Of a DNA stretch of 64,000 bases, positions 27,131 through 40,199 are shown one piece after another. Location of the stretch: contig NC_079475.1 in NCBI RefSeq assembly GCF_026230105.1, positions 30,812,086 to 30,876,085 of the forward strand. The letters run 5' to 3'. This DNA is from Diorhabda sublineata (taxonomy: Eukaryota; Arthropoda; Insecta; Coleoptera; Chrysomelidae). The notes beneath the pieces are model-generated. The model was not told where the DNA came from, did no database searches, and saw only the letters and a list, made by a program, of their open reading frames with translations. Position numbers and translations under genes: made by a program. Every line of letters begins with the position of its first letter. The first letter of the stretch is position 1.

Positions 27131-29290
27131 CAGAATACTACAATGTTTTCCTTTTACGTTAGTACCATTTTATATTAAATATTAAAAAAACTTTTGTCTT
27201 TGAGATTAATCGTGATAATAGTTTATGAAAAACCTCCAAATTGTAATATAACCACCACACTATTCACCGCGAATAGGCTTTTTGCAATGTGTGAAATATG
27301 TGGTCGCTAGGTGTCGTAATCGGTTTGGAGAAGAAGCGCATAAGGTCGTTTTACCTCTACTAAAATGTTATTAATTTAACGGTGTATCAATTTATAGAAT
27401 TTACTCTATGAAGTGGTGAAGATTGACACGTAGTCTACGCTCCTACCATAACCTAGCAATTTGGTAAATCACTCATAAATTGATCCTCGAAAGCCTAAGA
27501 ATTGTGTGTGGAAGTGAAAATTCTTTCCGTCCTAGTAAATTCATTGTCAAAAGCCTAATATTGTTGAATCATGTCATTCATATGTTGTGTTATGATTATA
27601 TCTTTACAGCTGACATATTAACGGCAGCAACAAGAGCTGACAAAGCTCCTTCGATAATACTCCTGTCTATTTTCTGCATATTTTTTGCACGAGCGATTTC
27701 TTGGTTGGTAAAACATAAATTTTAGTCAAAAATATCATTTGATATGAAATATGAGAAGAAGTCTCTAATATTTTACCGGTATTTTGGTAGACCGTCTGTC
27801 CATTTTTTTGCTTTTAATTTCTCTGATTTGGAGTTAAAGCGAATGGAATGACGTAAAATATATCACTTCTTATTTATTATTTCCACATTCTCATACAATT
27901 ATCAAATACTACAACAACGTAAAATTAGCGACTCTCATTTTGACGTAGGGCAAAATTGCCACACTGGCACGCACATATATCAAACTCGATACTAATTAGG
28001 AAGGTACTGAAGCGCTGCCCTAAACACAACAATAGTAAATCTCGCGTCATAAAGTTTACGATACTAGATCTAAGATATCTGATCACACACACTGGAGCGG
28101 TTCCGTAGCAGACTGATAAGTTGTAACGTTTCAAACTTGTCACTGCTTGGCTCAACACATGAGACATACTAGTTGAAATAAATGCAAATAATTGCTGTTA
28201 TAAAGAATATTGAGTTTTTTTTGTTCATACTTCGTATTCCTTCTTGTATTTTTGTGACTAAAACATCTATTCTTCTAGAGATAGCAACAAATCCTTTGAA
28301 TACATCTTTTAAAATATACGATCAATTTATCACCGATTTCTTCCAATAATAATCCTTAAAAGTACTTAAATTTGCCAAACCGTTTCTCTGCTCTGTGTGA
28401 ATGAAAAAATTTTACTTACAAACGAACTAACTCCAAAGAAGAAACTATTTACCATGTTGATACTACTTCGAAATGTAGTAATTCATGCAGCGAATAAGTT
28501 TGCATAGAATACCTATTCTAGTTAGCTTATCAATAACAATTTGAATGTAAATGATAGGAAAGTTTTATACAATGGAATTTTCATTTGTTTCTAGCACTAA
28601 GAGAAGTAAGAAATAAAATACCGTGAAAATTTGCATAAAAACGTTCCAAACTTGACAGTTTAGTAAATTTATAGGGGTAATCTCATGTTTTTTGTAATAA
28701 AATTTCTATTTCAACTATAAGTGAGGTTATAAAAAATAGTCCATTGATGAATTAATTAATCTTTTCATATAATAGATGAGAAAAATTTTTCATTCGCATC
28801 TTTGATGTCTAGTTAGAGATTTATATTCAATATGCATCATATCTTCCTATACATTATAAAACCCCAGTTCCAACAAAGAGGATGATAAGCTGAATTCAAA
28901 GGAAGGATTATGGTAAACCTTGATATTATGTTTCTATGTTTCAAATATAATATTGATATATTCATTTTGTTTCGAATTTCGCATTTTTTCGCATAAAATA
29001 TTGTGGATTTATGTCAGAAAGGCATGAAAAATCTCAAAATGAACATGTATATTTGAACAATTTTGTTATTGTTGCTCAAAAATTTACAAAACGTGCATTC
29101 AAAAAAGGGTACATAGTTTCTCAAGATGTTCAGCTTGGATCAAGTTTCAAATGGTATTCACGTCTTTTTCAGAATCATCAATCCAAATAGAAATATTTTT
29201 CATTATAGCCAAATATTTGCTCTCCAATCGCATATACTTTTTCATCTTTTGAATGGGACATAAACAACAGAGAATACATTTTTCCACGTC
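27131..29290. other. AT-rich stretch without a supported gene
   Basis: A more GC-balanced block at about 27925-28170 has an 80-codon minus-strand frame with no recognised motif. It contains GGCAAAATTGCC, a short hairpin. Otherwise ordinary AT-rich DNA. Confidence 0.45.
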
Positions 29291-29800
29291 GTCATATATG
29301 CTGACGATGCCGATATTGAAGATAATCTTCAGAGGTTAATACATTTCTTTAGCTCCGAAGCAAAACAACTGCACATGTTCATCAATAACGAGAAGACCAA
29401 ATGCCTCGTGACTGACGTTCCAAGAACCGATAGGATGTAAGTTGCAAATCGACTTAAAACTTATGTTCATTATTTTAAATATCTGAGAATGGCATGTAAA
29501 CCTTTTAAACGAAGTAAAAAAACAAACAATGAAAGCGGCTCGGATTTCAGGTTGCCTGAAAAATATAATTTGGAAGAACAAATAACTGAATATCGAAGGT
29601 AAAATCAAAATATATGAAACGAGTAGGACACCATAGAAGATGAGAGCAATCGAAATTCGAAAATGATGTATCGAGAATCAAGGATCAAGGAAATACTGAA
29701 ACACGGAGGGATCTGTAGAAATGAAAACAGGAGATAATTAGACTAGTTCACTATGATAAATGGATGAGTGCGTACTAATAGCTTCTAAAGGAATATTAAC
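29291..29800 (+). pseudogene. non-LTR reverse transcriptase fragment
   Basis: Reads VIYADDADIEDNLQRLIHFF, SSEAKQLHMFINNEKTKCLV, then HYFKYLRM and KAARISGCLKNIIWKNK, then IKIYETSRTP in shifted frames. This is the catalytic YADD motif followed by the palm 'NE.KTK.M' helix, the 'FKYLG' turn and the 'RISG.LN..IW.NK....E.K.RIY.T.IRP' thumb of RTE/CR1-like insect elements. The homology starts abruptly at the YADD motif, so the copy is 5'-truncated. YADD and the NEKTK motif are intact, but downstream frames are broken. Confidence 0.8.
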
Positions 29801-31874
29801 AGATTCAATTTCCTTGGAAAAGAACAGTTTATATATAATAGTATATTGCATATAGCAACATATCCATTATATTCCCATTTTCTTGTTTTAAATTCTACAG
29901 TATACTATCTCATAATGTTTTGTCTGTATTGTTAATATTTTTTAAATGAAGATGGATGTTGAGTTTACATTCAACTTGAGATAATATATAGCTGATATGT
30001 TATTGAATATATCATCATGTGCAGTTTCAGTATATGTTTAGTAGGTTTAACGTTGTCCCGTTTACGATAATTATTCCATGAATTATTAGAGTGGATAATA
30101 TACAGTGTGTTTCGCATAAATTTGTTACGCCTTACTAGGTATTTAATGAGTTTAGATCTTCTTTAGACTAGAAGAGAATTTTCAAAAATGCTTTTATGAG
30201 AAATTATTTTAAGATAATTGACCTGAAAATGTACAGTACACATTATACGCAAATTCCTAAATGTTCAATGTAGTGGAAAAGTAATAAAGTATTGTAGAAT
30301 GAATAATTCAGGCTCTGAAATTATAAACATCTAGAAACATGTATGCACAAACTTTTCAATTATATAAGTTGATGTTGAAAGAGAAATCTTGGGAGTCTTG
30401 TACAAGAAAAGTCTATTTCGAAAAACTATCAATGATACCTATTACTGGATGATAAGAGGCAAGTTTTCTATAAAAAAGTTTTCTATAAAAAATTGTTAAC
30501 CTGAGTTAACTTAGTTATCTCTTTTTTTTGTTTAACTACGCTGCACATTTTAAGAATCCAAAGTATGCAAAGTTCAAGTTTTCCTCCTGATATTGAGTGT
30601 TGATAGAAAATAATTAGAATCATGTTTTCTTCCAGTTTTTACCCCACAAGTGAGTAAAGTTTCATGAGGCATTCTATACGCCAAATGTGTGAAGTAATAG
30701 TTTTAGAAAGCTGAAACGAATTGTTCACCTACCTTTCGGAATAAAGCCATCATCTTTCGAGACCATCACCAATCTAATATATCCCAATTAACGCATTCTA
30801 AAAACTATCGCTTTCCATTTGTCCAAGGGAAATTTATATTTCGATTGAGAAATAGGATTTCAAATGTTGTGGGACCTAAATGCTTTTATCGTTTTTGTTA
30901 TTCGGCGTATTATGTCGTCGTCGCTTTGTATCATATCTTGCTCCTATTTATTTATTCAGCCAACCATCCTTCTGTCTCCAGTATCGATGGTCGTAAATAG
31001 ATGTGTGATATATTTCTTAATCAGTAGATCTACAGTGTATGCATTGTCCATTTATTTGCCTTGGGCAGTGAAAGTCGCGTATACGTCCATGGCCCGTTAT
31101 GGGTGAATATGTAGTTTACCATGTAAGTGTTGATAACGTCCGATAAAGATTTTTATTAGAGCATACGATTTTCTTCTTTCTAAGCCATTGACCCATTTTT
31201 GAGACAAGTTTCTATTTTTATGCAAATTTGTTCTATTATAACCCTTATCTGTCTTTCTTTCTATTGCTGCTCTTACTCAATTATTGGGGTACATTTTCTA
31301 GATATATGTTGAATATTTTACCTTTATTATCATGTCTAGGGGTTCTGAATGATTATATTAGTTCCTGTTTTCAACACTTTTACTCGTTTATCTCCAATGT
31401 CATGTTTTATTAGTAGATTTGTTTTCTCGCTTCGGTTATTATTATTACTCAAATTTTTATAGACTTGTTTTCTTTCTTTTTTCTTACTTGTATACTTGTG
31501 TGTATGTGCTTGCAGTTTTTTGGAATTGTTAATTTGATTGGTTTGCTTATTGAATGAGGCGTGCCTCTGATTTGCTTCTCTAAAAGTGTGACTGTCTCGC
31601 TTTCACTCCAGACTTATGCGTTGTATAGCAGTATATTTTCATATTTTCAGGAATTTTCTGCAATGTTGACAGTTCACACTTGTTTGCAATTTGTAGTCTA
31701 TATTTGTAACTTTTTATCCCATGCCCGTATCAAAATTGTCTCATATCCTTTGTAAGTCCTCTATATTGTGAGCTTTAAATTGTATAGGCTTATTTTCCAT
31801 TTCATTTCTTGGTTGTTTAGTAAGTTTATATAGAAGAAGACATTATCCTTTTTTTCTTCGTTTTGTAACAGTTC
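29801..31874. other. AT-rich stretch, T-rich on the plus strand from about 30.85 kb
   Basis: No family recognised. From about 30860 to 32400 the plus strand is T-rich and more complex than its surroundings, as seen when decayed coding sequence lies on the minus strand, but no conserved domain was identified. A small tandem copy of AGTTTTCTATAAAAA occurs at about 30463-30493. Confidence 0.4.
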
Positions 31875-32114
31875 TTCACATAAGCCGACCATATATGTTT
31901 CCATTTTTTCTCCAAGGCTCGTGAACCATGTACCGTAATCACGAGAATATCTAAAGAGCATTGTATGATGTCACCATCTATCGTTTATCCTGTGTTTTAT
32001 TCTTCCATAATTGTGATCCGTAATTTAGATTGAGAGCAGCCTCATTTCAAGCTTTCCATCAATTCTTCCTTTCGTATCTCTCTGTTACTTAAAAAACTGT
32101 GCGCAGCTTTTGAT
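31875..32114. repeat. diverged tandem duplication, copy 1 (about 240 bases)
   Basis: Aligns with 32121-32359 along its length. Shared blocks include CATATGTGTTTCCATTTTTC versus CATATATGTTTCCATTTTTT, CGTAATCA.GAGAATATCT, TTATCCTGTGTTTAAT/TTTAT and CCTTTCGTATCT.TCTGTT. Divergence is substantial, so the duplication is old. Confidence 0.85.
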
Positions 32115-32120
32115 TATTTT

Positions 32121-32359
32121 TTCACACAAGCTGATCATATGTGTTTCCATTTTTCCTCCAAAGCTGGTAAGTCATATCTCGTAATCAGGAGAATATCTGC
32201 AGAGGATTGTATCATATCATGGTTTATCATTTGTCCTGTGTTTAATACATACTGTAGGATCGACAATCGTTCTTAAGAGCACTCTAATGTCGTTATTCTC
32301 ATCATGTCGTCCTTTCGTATCTGTCTGTTTCTTGAACAAAATATGCATAACTTTTAGAT
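32121..32359. repeat. diverged tandem duplication, copy 2 (about 240 bases)
   Basis: Second copy, offset 243-246 bases from the first. On the minus strand both copies give similar short peptides (RYSRDYGTWFTSLGEKMETY versus RYSPDYEI then LTSFGGKMETH), which hints at decayed coding sequence of unknown type. Confidence 0.85.
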
Positions 32360-34734
32360 GTTGTTATGTACATTGACACCATTTAATTTGTTCACAATCG
32401 TTGTTATTTGTATAATTTCCTCTTTTGTGGAATGACTGTAGTGACTAAATCCATGTTCCTCTTCATTTTGTCGTTGTCTAAAGATAGTGTTTATTATCAA
32501 CACTAGAAATGTGCCATCATCAATAACGAATGTTGGATGCTTTTATCATGAAAACATTGTTTTTTAAAACTATTTCCCATGCTTATCAAGCTGACTTTGT
32601 TGTCATTGAAATTTTTTGTTTCCAAATTCTCCAAAATCACCCCTTTGCAACAAATTTCAGTAGTTTTCTAACTAATTACAGATTTATGAGGATAGAGTGG
32701 TATTTATTGTTGCTGGTATACCATTTGAGAAAGACGTGTGTGCTTTAGAGAATAGGTTTGTGATAATGATCTAGCAATCGACTTTTTTCAACAGTTTCCA
32801 AAATTCATTATCATCTATCCTGTAGCATCTACTTAAATTGAAAGTATTTCCAGATCAAACGAGAAATATGTTTCGGTTGATAAGATGTGAACTACGAATT
32901 ATTTTCCAATAATCTGTTCTGTTCCCCATCTACATAAAGTTCTATATTGAGCCTGTGTACATGCGATCAATAAAAACCAAACTAGAATATTCATGTGATT
33001 TCAATTGAAATTCTGTTGATTCACCTAGTATTTAGACAACTTAACCTATGTATACGTTTATTATTAAGTTTGGATTAAGTTGCTTTCATAAATTGTTGTA
33101 AAAGGGTGAGGTGGTTAAGATAGGCATTAATTAACTCACTTGATTCAATCCCACGTCAAATTCGATGTATGTGAATCACAAAATAAACATTACCTTTGGC
33201 ATTTTGCATAACCATGAATATTAATGTTGTTTTAATTCCAATATACATGCTTAAGAAAATTATGGTTAGAAGGTGGTAGGAGAATGATGTTTATATTTTG
33301 CTGTGTTGAGTACATGGTGTTTCCTCAATACATCTAATGATTTATTTAACATTCAAAAGTGATGCTAAATATAGGTATCAATTTGCATAAAATATTATGT
33401 TATGTATGAATATGTATTTACTGGGAATGAAAATAATATAAGATCATGAGGAAAAATACAGGAGACAATTGGAATTGAAATGTTTATAACTGATGATTCG
33501 ATATAAGTAGTAATAGTGTTTAAGAAAATATATTTTGATATTATTCGGCTTTGGTTATCAATTAGTATCTTTTTCGTATTGTTCATTGAATGTAACAGAA
33601 TCTATTTCAAAAACTTGCTCTTCAATGAACGGTAACGGTAAAAAATTGAATTTTTTAAGTGATTGTGATCAAATGCTGCGAGGTACTTGAATAAATTATA
33701 TATTTCATTCATTTCACTTGAACTGGAAGTAAATTGGGAAGTTCGAGGAAAAACGGTAACGAAACCATACTTTGGTATAAATAAAATTGATATTTGATAT
33801 TGAATATTTGATCATATTTTTCTCTATTTTCTTCTACATTTTTCAAGTCAAATCGTCAATTGGATTCAAATAAAAATTTCTATTTGTTTATTTGTTTTAG
33901 TAACAAGTCCAAAAATAATTTTGGAATTGAAATGATCTTTCCTTCTTTCAATATTTTTTGTGACTTGAGACTGTTCTTTCAGTTTTCACTAGTTTCACTA
34001 GTTTAAACATTTTATTTTCTATATAACCTGAAATTGATGTTTATAAATGTTTTGAACCACTCATACCACACCTAGAATTGTGAGCAGAAATAATCTATTG
34101 CGTCACTATTTTTTTTCAACCAACATGGTGACTTGCGTTTAATATCTTCTGCAATTCGATCAAAATGTGGCGTTAAATATACAAATGAAGCTCCGATCGT
34201 TTTTGTTACGTTAGTAAACATTTTTTTTTCAGAAGTTACGATGAATCGAACATTTTTTATTATTCGGGATGTAATTTTGTTTCATTAATATTAATCATGG
34301 AAATACAGTTGTTTAGACAGCGCGGTAAAATATGAAATATAAGGCAAGTAATGTATTTTGAAGATCCTCTATATTCAATTTTTCCCATTAAATCCAGTCA
34401 AAATATATTAGACTATTTCAACGAAAATGATGCTATAGTTGAATCTATATATGATGGTTTCAAGAATATTCTCAACGTGGAATTGAATGGTCTCATTAGA
34501 GACTCACAAATAATAAGATCCAAGGCAAAACTTCTTTGACTTTATTTCCAACTGTGGTAGTCATGAACTAGATACGAAAGTTAGCTCCAGGAACAGAAGC
34601 AAGGTTTACTCAGAATTTTTCAAAAAAAAACTGTACTAATATCCTGGAACTTATTCGTCAATTCTCCAAAAAATAGTCTCAAAGCTGTTTTATAACATCA
34701 CTCATCAAGTCTTATGAAAATACAATTATTTTAA
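32360..34734. other. AT-rich stretch without a supported gene
   Basis: Only short frames (for example 34351-34539 plus, 62 codons, unrecognised). No repeats or motifs found. Confidence 0.5.
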
Positions 34735-35215
34735 TGCACCTTTGGCTTCTCAAGTTCGTGCTTGTAGAAGGATTTGTATTTCACCTCAAAATAGGCTTCC
34801 GTTTCAGTAATCGCTTTTTCTCTGGAGCTGAATTTCTTACCTAGGAGCATTTTTTGAGATCAGCGAATAGCCAGTAGTCACTGAGGACGAGATCTGGACT
34901 ATAGGGTGGATGAAGGAGCAATTGGAAGTGTAATTCATGTGTAAATCATTCTTTTCGATGGAGCAGAGTCAGGATTTTTTTTCATCAAGAAGCGATGATA
35001 AATCAACACACGAAATTGTTTTGAATACATTGTTTTGAAAATAACAAAAGTAGCTTTACTTATATGGCTGTCACTTTTTCTAACTAATCGAAATGTTTCA
35101 CACATAGTCTGATTATGAAGTTGGTACTTCATAACTGTCATATGGATTTGACAATCGCAGCGCCATTTGTGCGATGAGCTACTTCACAGTGAAAATAAGA
35201 AACCTCCTATATCCA
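34735..35215 (-). pseudogene. mariner transposase, C-terminal remnant in a deletion derivative
   Basis: The minus strand from about 34960 reads PDSAPSKRMIYT, then SPDLVLSDYWLFADLKKMLL, GKKFSSREKAITETEAYFEV, KYKSFYKHELEKPKV near 34745. This is the mariner end: 'DNAPSH.A', 'PYSPDLAPSDYWLFADLKRML.GKRF', 'E.I.ETEAYFEAKDKSFYKKGIE.LEKRW'. The third catalytic Asp block SPDL is intact. The part upstream (35000-35215) does not read as the middle of a transposase, so the copy has lost most of its interior. TATAGGAGGTTTCTTATTTT in reverse complement at the right side could be a decayed terminal repeat, without a matching left end. Confidence 0.75.
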
Positions 35216-37817
35216 GAAAGTGAATTACTAAGATAGCTATGAGTAAAGGACTTAGAGTCCCAAGTACCAGGAAATTGAAAATATATTTACTTATGGTATA
35301 ATTTCTTTAGTAAGCAATTCATATTCGATTTACAAGGTTTCTATGTCGGGAACTATCAGATAAAATAAGCGAGAAATCATCTTGATACTATCAAACCCTG
35401 TCAAAAAGCCGCGTGGGGCAAGTATGATTGCTCTGATATTGTCATATTAGTTTTTGTTAACTGTTTAATAGCGCAGATTCAAATCCTCTGGTGATTTTAC
35501 CGTCCTAAATCTAGACGAAATATTTGTTGGTCAATATTTAAACTTAACTTTCAAAATTTCAGAAATATTTTAAACACCCCAGGAATAAACACAAACGGCG
35601 GCTAGGTAAATATCGGAGAGTGTTATAAATACTGTGACACAAGAAAGAATAGTCTGATGTGGTTCTCACGTGAAACATTTGAAGTTTTTCTGTTATGATC
35701 TTGCATCTGTGCAAGATGCATTCATATTAAAATCATACATCACTAATATGTATAAATACATTCTAATTAGACTTACATATTTAATGAATTACATAACGAT
35801 TGATTCAGTCCCTTTTTTATAAATTTTATGCTTTCATGTTTTCAGTTCTGTGAAGATTCCAATCATTCCAAATGAACCAGCTTACAACCAAATTAGTGAA
35901 AAAAGAAATTTTATGCAGTGATTGGTAATGAAATCGTGACGGTAGTGCCGGACACTTTATACAATTCTGAATACTACTTGAAAATATAGGTAGAAAACCG
36001 AAAGAACTGTGAAGTAGAACATTGTGATTACTTGATAAGTATATTTAAATAGAAAAACGGCGATAGAAAGTTTGTTCTCTTTGAACAATAGTAAAAAAAT
36101 ATTATTGCTCTCAAATTTTCTACACTCTTCAATTCACATTGAATGATGTTATCGATTTAAGAAAAAAATATGTGAGAGGACACCAAAAACTAGAAAGAAA
36201 TGTAAAGTATCACTTTTCAGATTATTCAAGATTAAATTCGATAAAAAGGAAAATACCCCAGGTCGGTCCTGATGATAGTTGAAGCTTCCCTCTCATCCTG
36301 AAGTATTCCAAATATTTATAGTCTCATGTTCAAAAAAATTGATGAATAATGATTTCAACTATTCTATAAACATAAATTAACATATAATTTGAGACGGTCG
36401 CTAATGGATATCACAATTACAATTTCAAGCATTCAAATTAAAATACTGAGAATTTACGATGCATTTAAAAACTCCATTTACTCCCATTTTATATAAAAAC
36501 TCGTACAAATTGCATCGCATAAGGAACGTGAATTATCCTCACAATCACATAATCAATTTCCGACATCTGCCAGGACTAGTGTTTAAACGAACAATGAGCC
36601 AGCTTGTTTGTGATTCAATTGGGCTGAAAATTCATTTGTTAAGTTTATGAGGTGGCGGCCAACCTTTTATTCTACAACAAATTTATTTATGATCCTTTAG
36701 TCTCTGACATTTTGTTGGTGCAATTGTTCTTCTTGATCTTTCGCCTCTATTACTGCCACACAGATTTCAATCCGACATTTGCAGAGATACTAGTAAATTA
36801 AGAAAGTTATACATATACCATAGATATTTTTTATACAAGATACATTTTGATTTAATTTATGAGGATACGAGATAGAATGAAAACAGCAGAAAATATATTT
36901 TCAATTAATAGTGATATAGATAATTTTGACCAATGACATCGGAAGCTATCTGTTCTGTCAAACCGCCTTCATATATGAATCGGTTTGCTTCCGAAAAACT
37001 GGAAAAAACTGTTTAAATCAAAATATTTCACTTGAAATATTTTTTAAAAACTGTCAACATGTGAAGAAATTCAATTAAAAACAGGATTCAAAATTTTACA
37101 CTTTTATATTTATCCATAATTTTGTTATATGTTTCTAAAAATGTGAAATTATTGCCTTTGGAGAAAATCAAGTTGCAAGGGGATAAAAAACCATCCAATT
37201 TTAAGTAAAAACTGTTTTTTTTATTGTGAGACAATGTTTACAATTTACTTGTAATGTACTTGAGAGTACTGATCTAAAAGTACATTTTAACCTTATTTGT
37301 GTTTTTTTCTTTTGTTTCTTGTGATATACATGATTTTTTGTAAAACCTATTTTATCACTTCTTGAGATCAAAAACTACGTCAGATGATGTAATCTTATTA
37401 AACCGTGATGAGTTTTGAAAAATTATATCAGTTATTTCATGAACATGAAAATGCGGTCATGTTCCTTTAAAACCTTAGATATTATTCCGAAATCCCTGTC
37501 ACAAGGGAGGAAACTATAACCACGAACAGGAAAATAATGGGTGACCTTCTGGAATCGACCTGAATCTGTCAGGTATAAGCAGAACCTTGGCATCGCTTTG
37601 TTTTTGTTTTGGCTTGAACAGTTATCACTGAACAGACGAAGCTCAGTGTATTGGCCCTGATTTTAGGTATTTATTGAGAAAATCTCACTAGGACTTTTTC
37701 GTGCTACACCCTCGTGGTACAAGAATAATGTTTTGTCGTTGCTCTCAAAATTGTCTATTCCAAAGCAATTAACTGACAAGTATTTCATGTAGTACATTTC
37801 CTGAACGAGAATTTGAC

Positions 37818-37820
<3 letters not shown>
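35216..37820. other. AT-rich stretch without a supported gene
   Basis: No motif recognised. 37480-37740 is slightly more GC-balanced but has no coding signal that I can read. Confidence 0.5.

Positions 37821-37880
<60 letters not shown>
37821..37880. repeat. (TA)30 microsatellite
   Basis: Sixty bases of uninterrupted TA, the longest simple repeat in the window. Confidence 0.98.
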
Positions 37881-37883
<3 letters not shown>

Positions 37884-39083
37884 TTTATGGCCTCGTTGAT
37901 TGACATATGGATGCCCACTGAGTCGGGCATTTTTTACTATATTTACTTTGTAACGTTGGGGTTATTGGCCTTTTCTTTTTCTTGGGCTCCCAATTACGAT
38001 ATTTTCATCCATTAGCCTGTTACTTACAACTACTGAATTATTAAAACTGTAACATTCACTACAACATTTTGAAGATTATAATAACAATAGACAAAAATGA
38101 GCAGTAACAGCTGACTACAGATAACAGGCGAAAGTTCAGAAATCAAATAGAATCCATAGAGGAAGTGGACTAACGCCTTAAAAAAAACTCGTTTGGACTT
38201 GCGCTCTTTTAAAATAAACGAAAGAATTGAAATGCTGATTTGAACCATTTCCACTCGTGATGAAATCGCCCTTTTAACAAAAGTCGATGTACATATTCTG
38301 ATGTTTAGACTACAAAACCACCAAAATTTGAAAACCGAAAAAGTCGACTTACGCCCTTTTAAAAAAACCGATTCATATATGAAATTGAGGAATCCGGAAG
38401 GCGTTTAAGCAGTGAAGAAATATATTTCTGAGAAATTATTTTTTTCAAAATTCATTATGTATTCTTTCATGATTAGATAATGGGATGCGCTTCATAAAAA
38501 TTTGTTCCGATGTAGCGTTTAAAGAAATTACATTTAGTAGGTATACATAAAAAAGTGCTTGTTGATACTGTTTACAACTTGGTAACGTATGAACGTGAAA
38601 ATGTATTTTGAAAAGTAACAGATAAAAACTTTCTCATCTTCATCTAGCCCATGATTCAATAAATGATTTGAAACGTTTTATTCTATACTAAGACATGGGA
38701 GAATATCAAAATATAAATTTGCCAATAGTATTAGCATCAGAATATGAGATAAGAATATAAAAATTGATAAATATCTCGAAAGAAGCCGTAGTCGGTGATT
38801 GAAACACATTGAAAGGAAACGATTATGGTATATTTGAAGACAACACCTTCTGATATTGAAAATCTAGACCGTTGAGTTCATTTTATATAATCTTGATTTG
38901 ATTGTGTACAATATATAATTTTAAGCAACACCTGCTGTATACGCGCCTATGGAATCTTCTTGTATTTTAATTAGATTATATTATATTAGAGAGGTCTAGA
39001 AATACACTGAAGTAAAATGAAAGCTTGAATTAACACATTCGTTCAGTTTTACTCATAACTAAATCAATCAATCAGAATATCAA
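37881..39083. other. AT-rich stretch without a supported gene
   Basis: No coding motif. Three similar short segments (CGCCTTAAAAAAAACTCG near 38174, CGCCCTTTTAACAAAAGTCG near 38268, CGCCCTTTTAAAAAAACCG near 38353) suggest a small degenerate repeat. Confidence 0.45.
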
Positions 39084-39650
39084 TCAAGGCTTCGTAATAT
39101 ATAAATACAGTCCACTAGCAACGCAACCATAGACCGCTGCGTTTTCTTTGACTATGAAAGCCGTAGACTTATGTCCAGTTTTCAATAAAATAAACAGGGC
39201 TATTCCAAAGGTTATGATTATTAGCAACTGAAAAATGTACCGATGTACAGCCTTATCCTCAAAAAAAATACGCACCGATGATTCCATTTGCCGACATTGC
39301 ACACCATATTGTCACTTTCCGAGCATGAAGAAATGTTTCATGAAGCAAACGAGGGTTCTCCTCCACCGCGTACCCCAGAAATTTTGTTTGTTTACAAAAC
39401 CGGAGAGGTGAGAGTGTGCCTCATCACTCATCAACAAGTTCTTAATTTGGTCATCATTTTCTTCAAACCTGGCTAGCATAACCTCACAAAATCTGAGACG
39501 TTCTTGATGATCACCCAGGTGAAGAGATTGTACAACCTGCTTTTTATACGGATGATATCGAAGATTTTGATGGAGTATTCTTCTCACCGATCTGTCACTT
39601 ATTGGAAAGCGTGTGGCGTAACGAACGGTTCCAATCGTTCTGGCACTACC
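39084..39650 (-). pseudogene. mariner-like (IS630-superfamily) transposase remnant
   Basis: The minus strand reads PISDRSVRRILHQNLRYHPY at about 39610-39560, then KKQVVQSLHLGDHQERLRFC, EVMLARFEENDDQIKNLLMS and DEAHSHLSGFVNKQNF, which is the first catalytic Asp region. After a junction it continues KHFFML, then CRQMESSVRIFFED near 39260, matching 'C.....GVIGPYFFED'. From about 39230 the sequence can no longer be aligned by eye. It is the same broad group as the element at 16837-18008 but a clearly different lineage (HPYKKQVVQ versus AYKVQLTEE). The second and third Asp are lost. Confidence 0.85.
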
Positions 39651-40199
39651 ACCTCTTTTTCGATCGAAGTTGGTTACCTACATTTAAATTACATGGTCTG
39701 ATTCATATCAATGCTATAGTTGAGCAAGGAACCATTGATAATGAGAAATATAAAAATAAAAATCAGAAAGGGTTCTCCTCATGCATTGAAAGAAAATGAA
39801 TTCGATAATTTTCTGACCATAATTTGTAAACTTTTTAATTAAATCTGAATTGATGTTTCAAATGACAAAACTACGTAACCACAAATCATAAGCCTTCTAA
39901 CATTCGAATTAAATTGAATTGGAATAATCAATAATTAAATAATCTAGCAGCCAAGTGATCGCGAAGATTAATTATTTTTTTGTTCCTCTAAATTTCCATT
40001 TTAACGGTTACTTGGCATTAACAATAAGGTATTGTGTATATTTCGAAATATGACGAAAGTTGAGTGGGTGCTATCATAGAATAAATAGTACTGAGTACGA
40101 TTTGTCATCTAAATTTGAATTTTTCACTAGAACATGTGCGAGCAATGATTTACCATAATTTCAAGGTCGATTTTATTAAACTAAAAAAGACGCATTTGG
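39651..40199. other. AT-rich spacer between two mariner remnants
   Basis: No recognised motif apart from possible HTH-region leftovers of the element to its left. Confidence 0.4.

Noticed and set aside
27925..28170. GC-balanced block considered as a tRNA-derived SINE
   Set aside because: No convincing A and B boxes and no A-rich or simple-repeat tail at either end.
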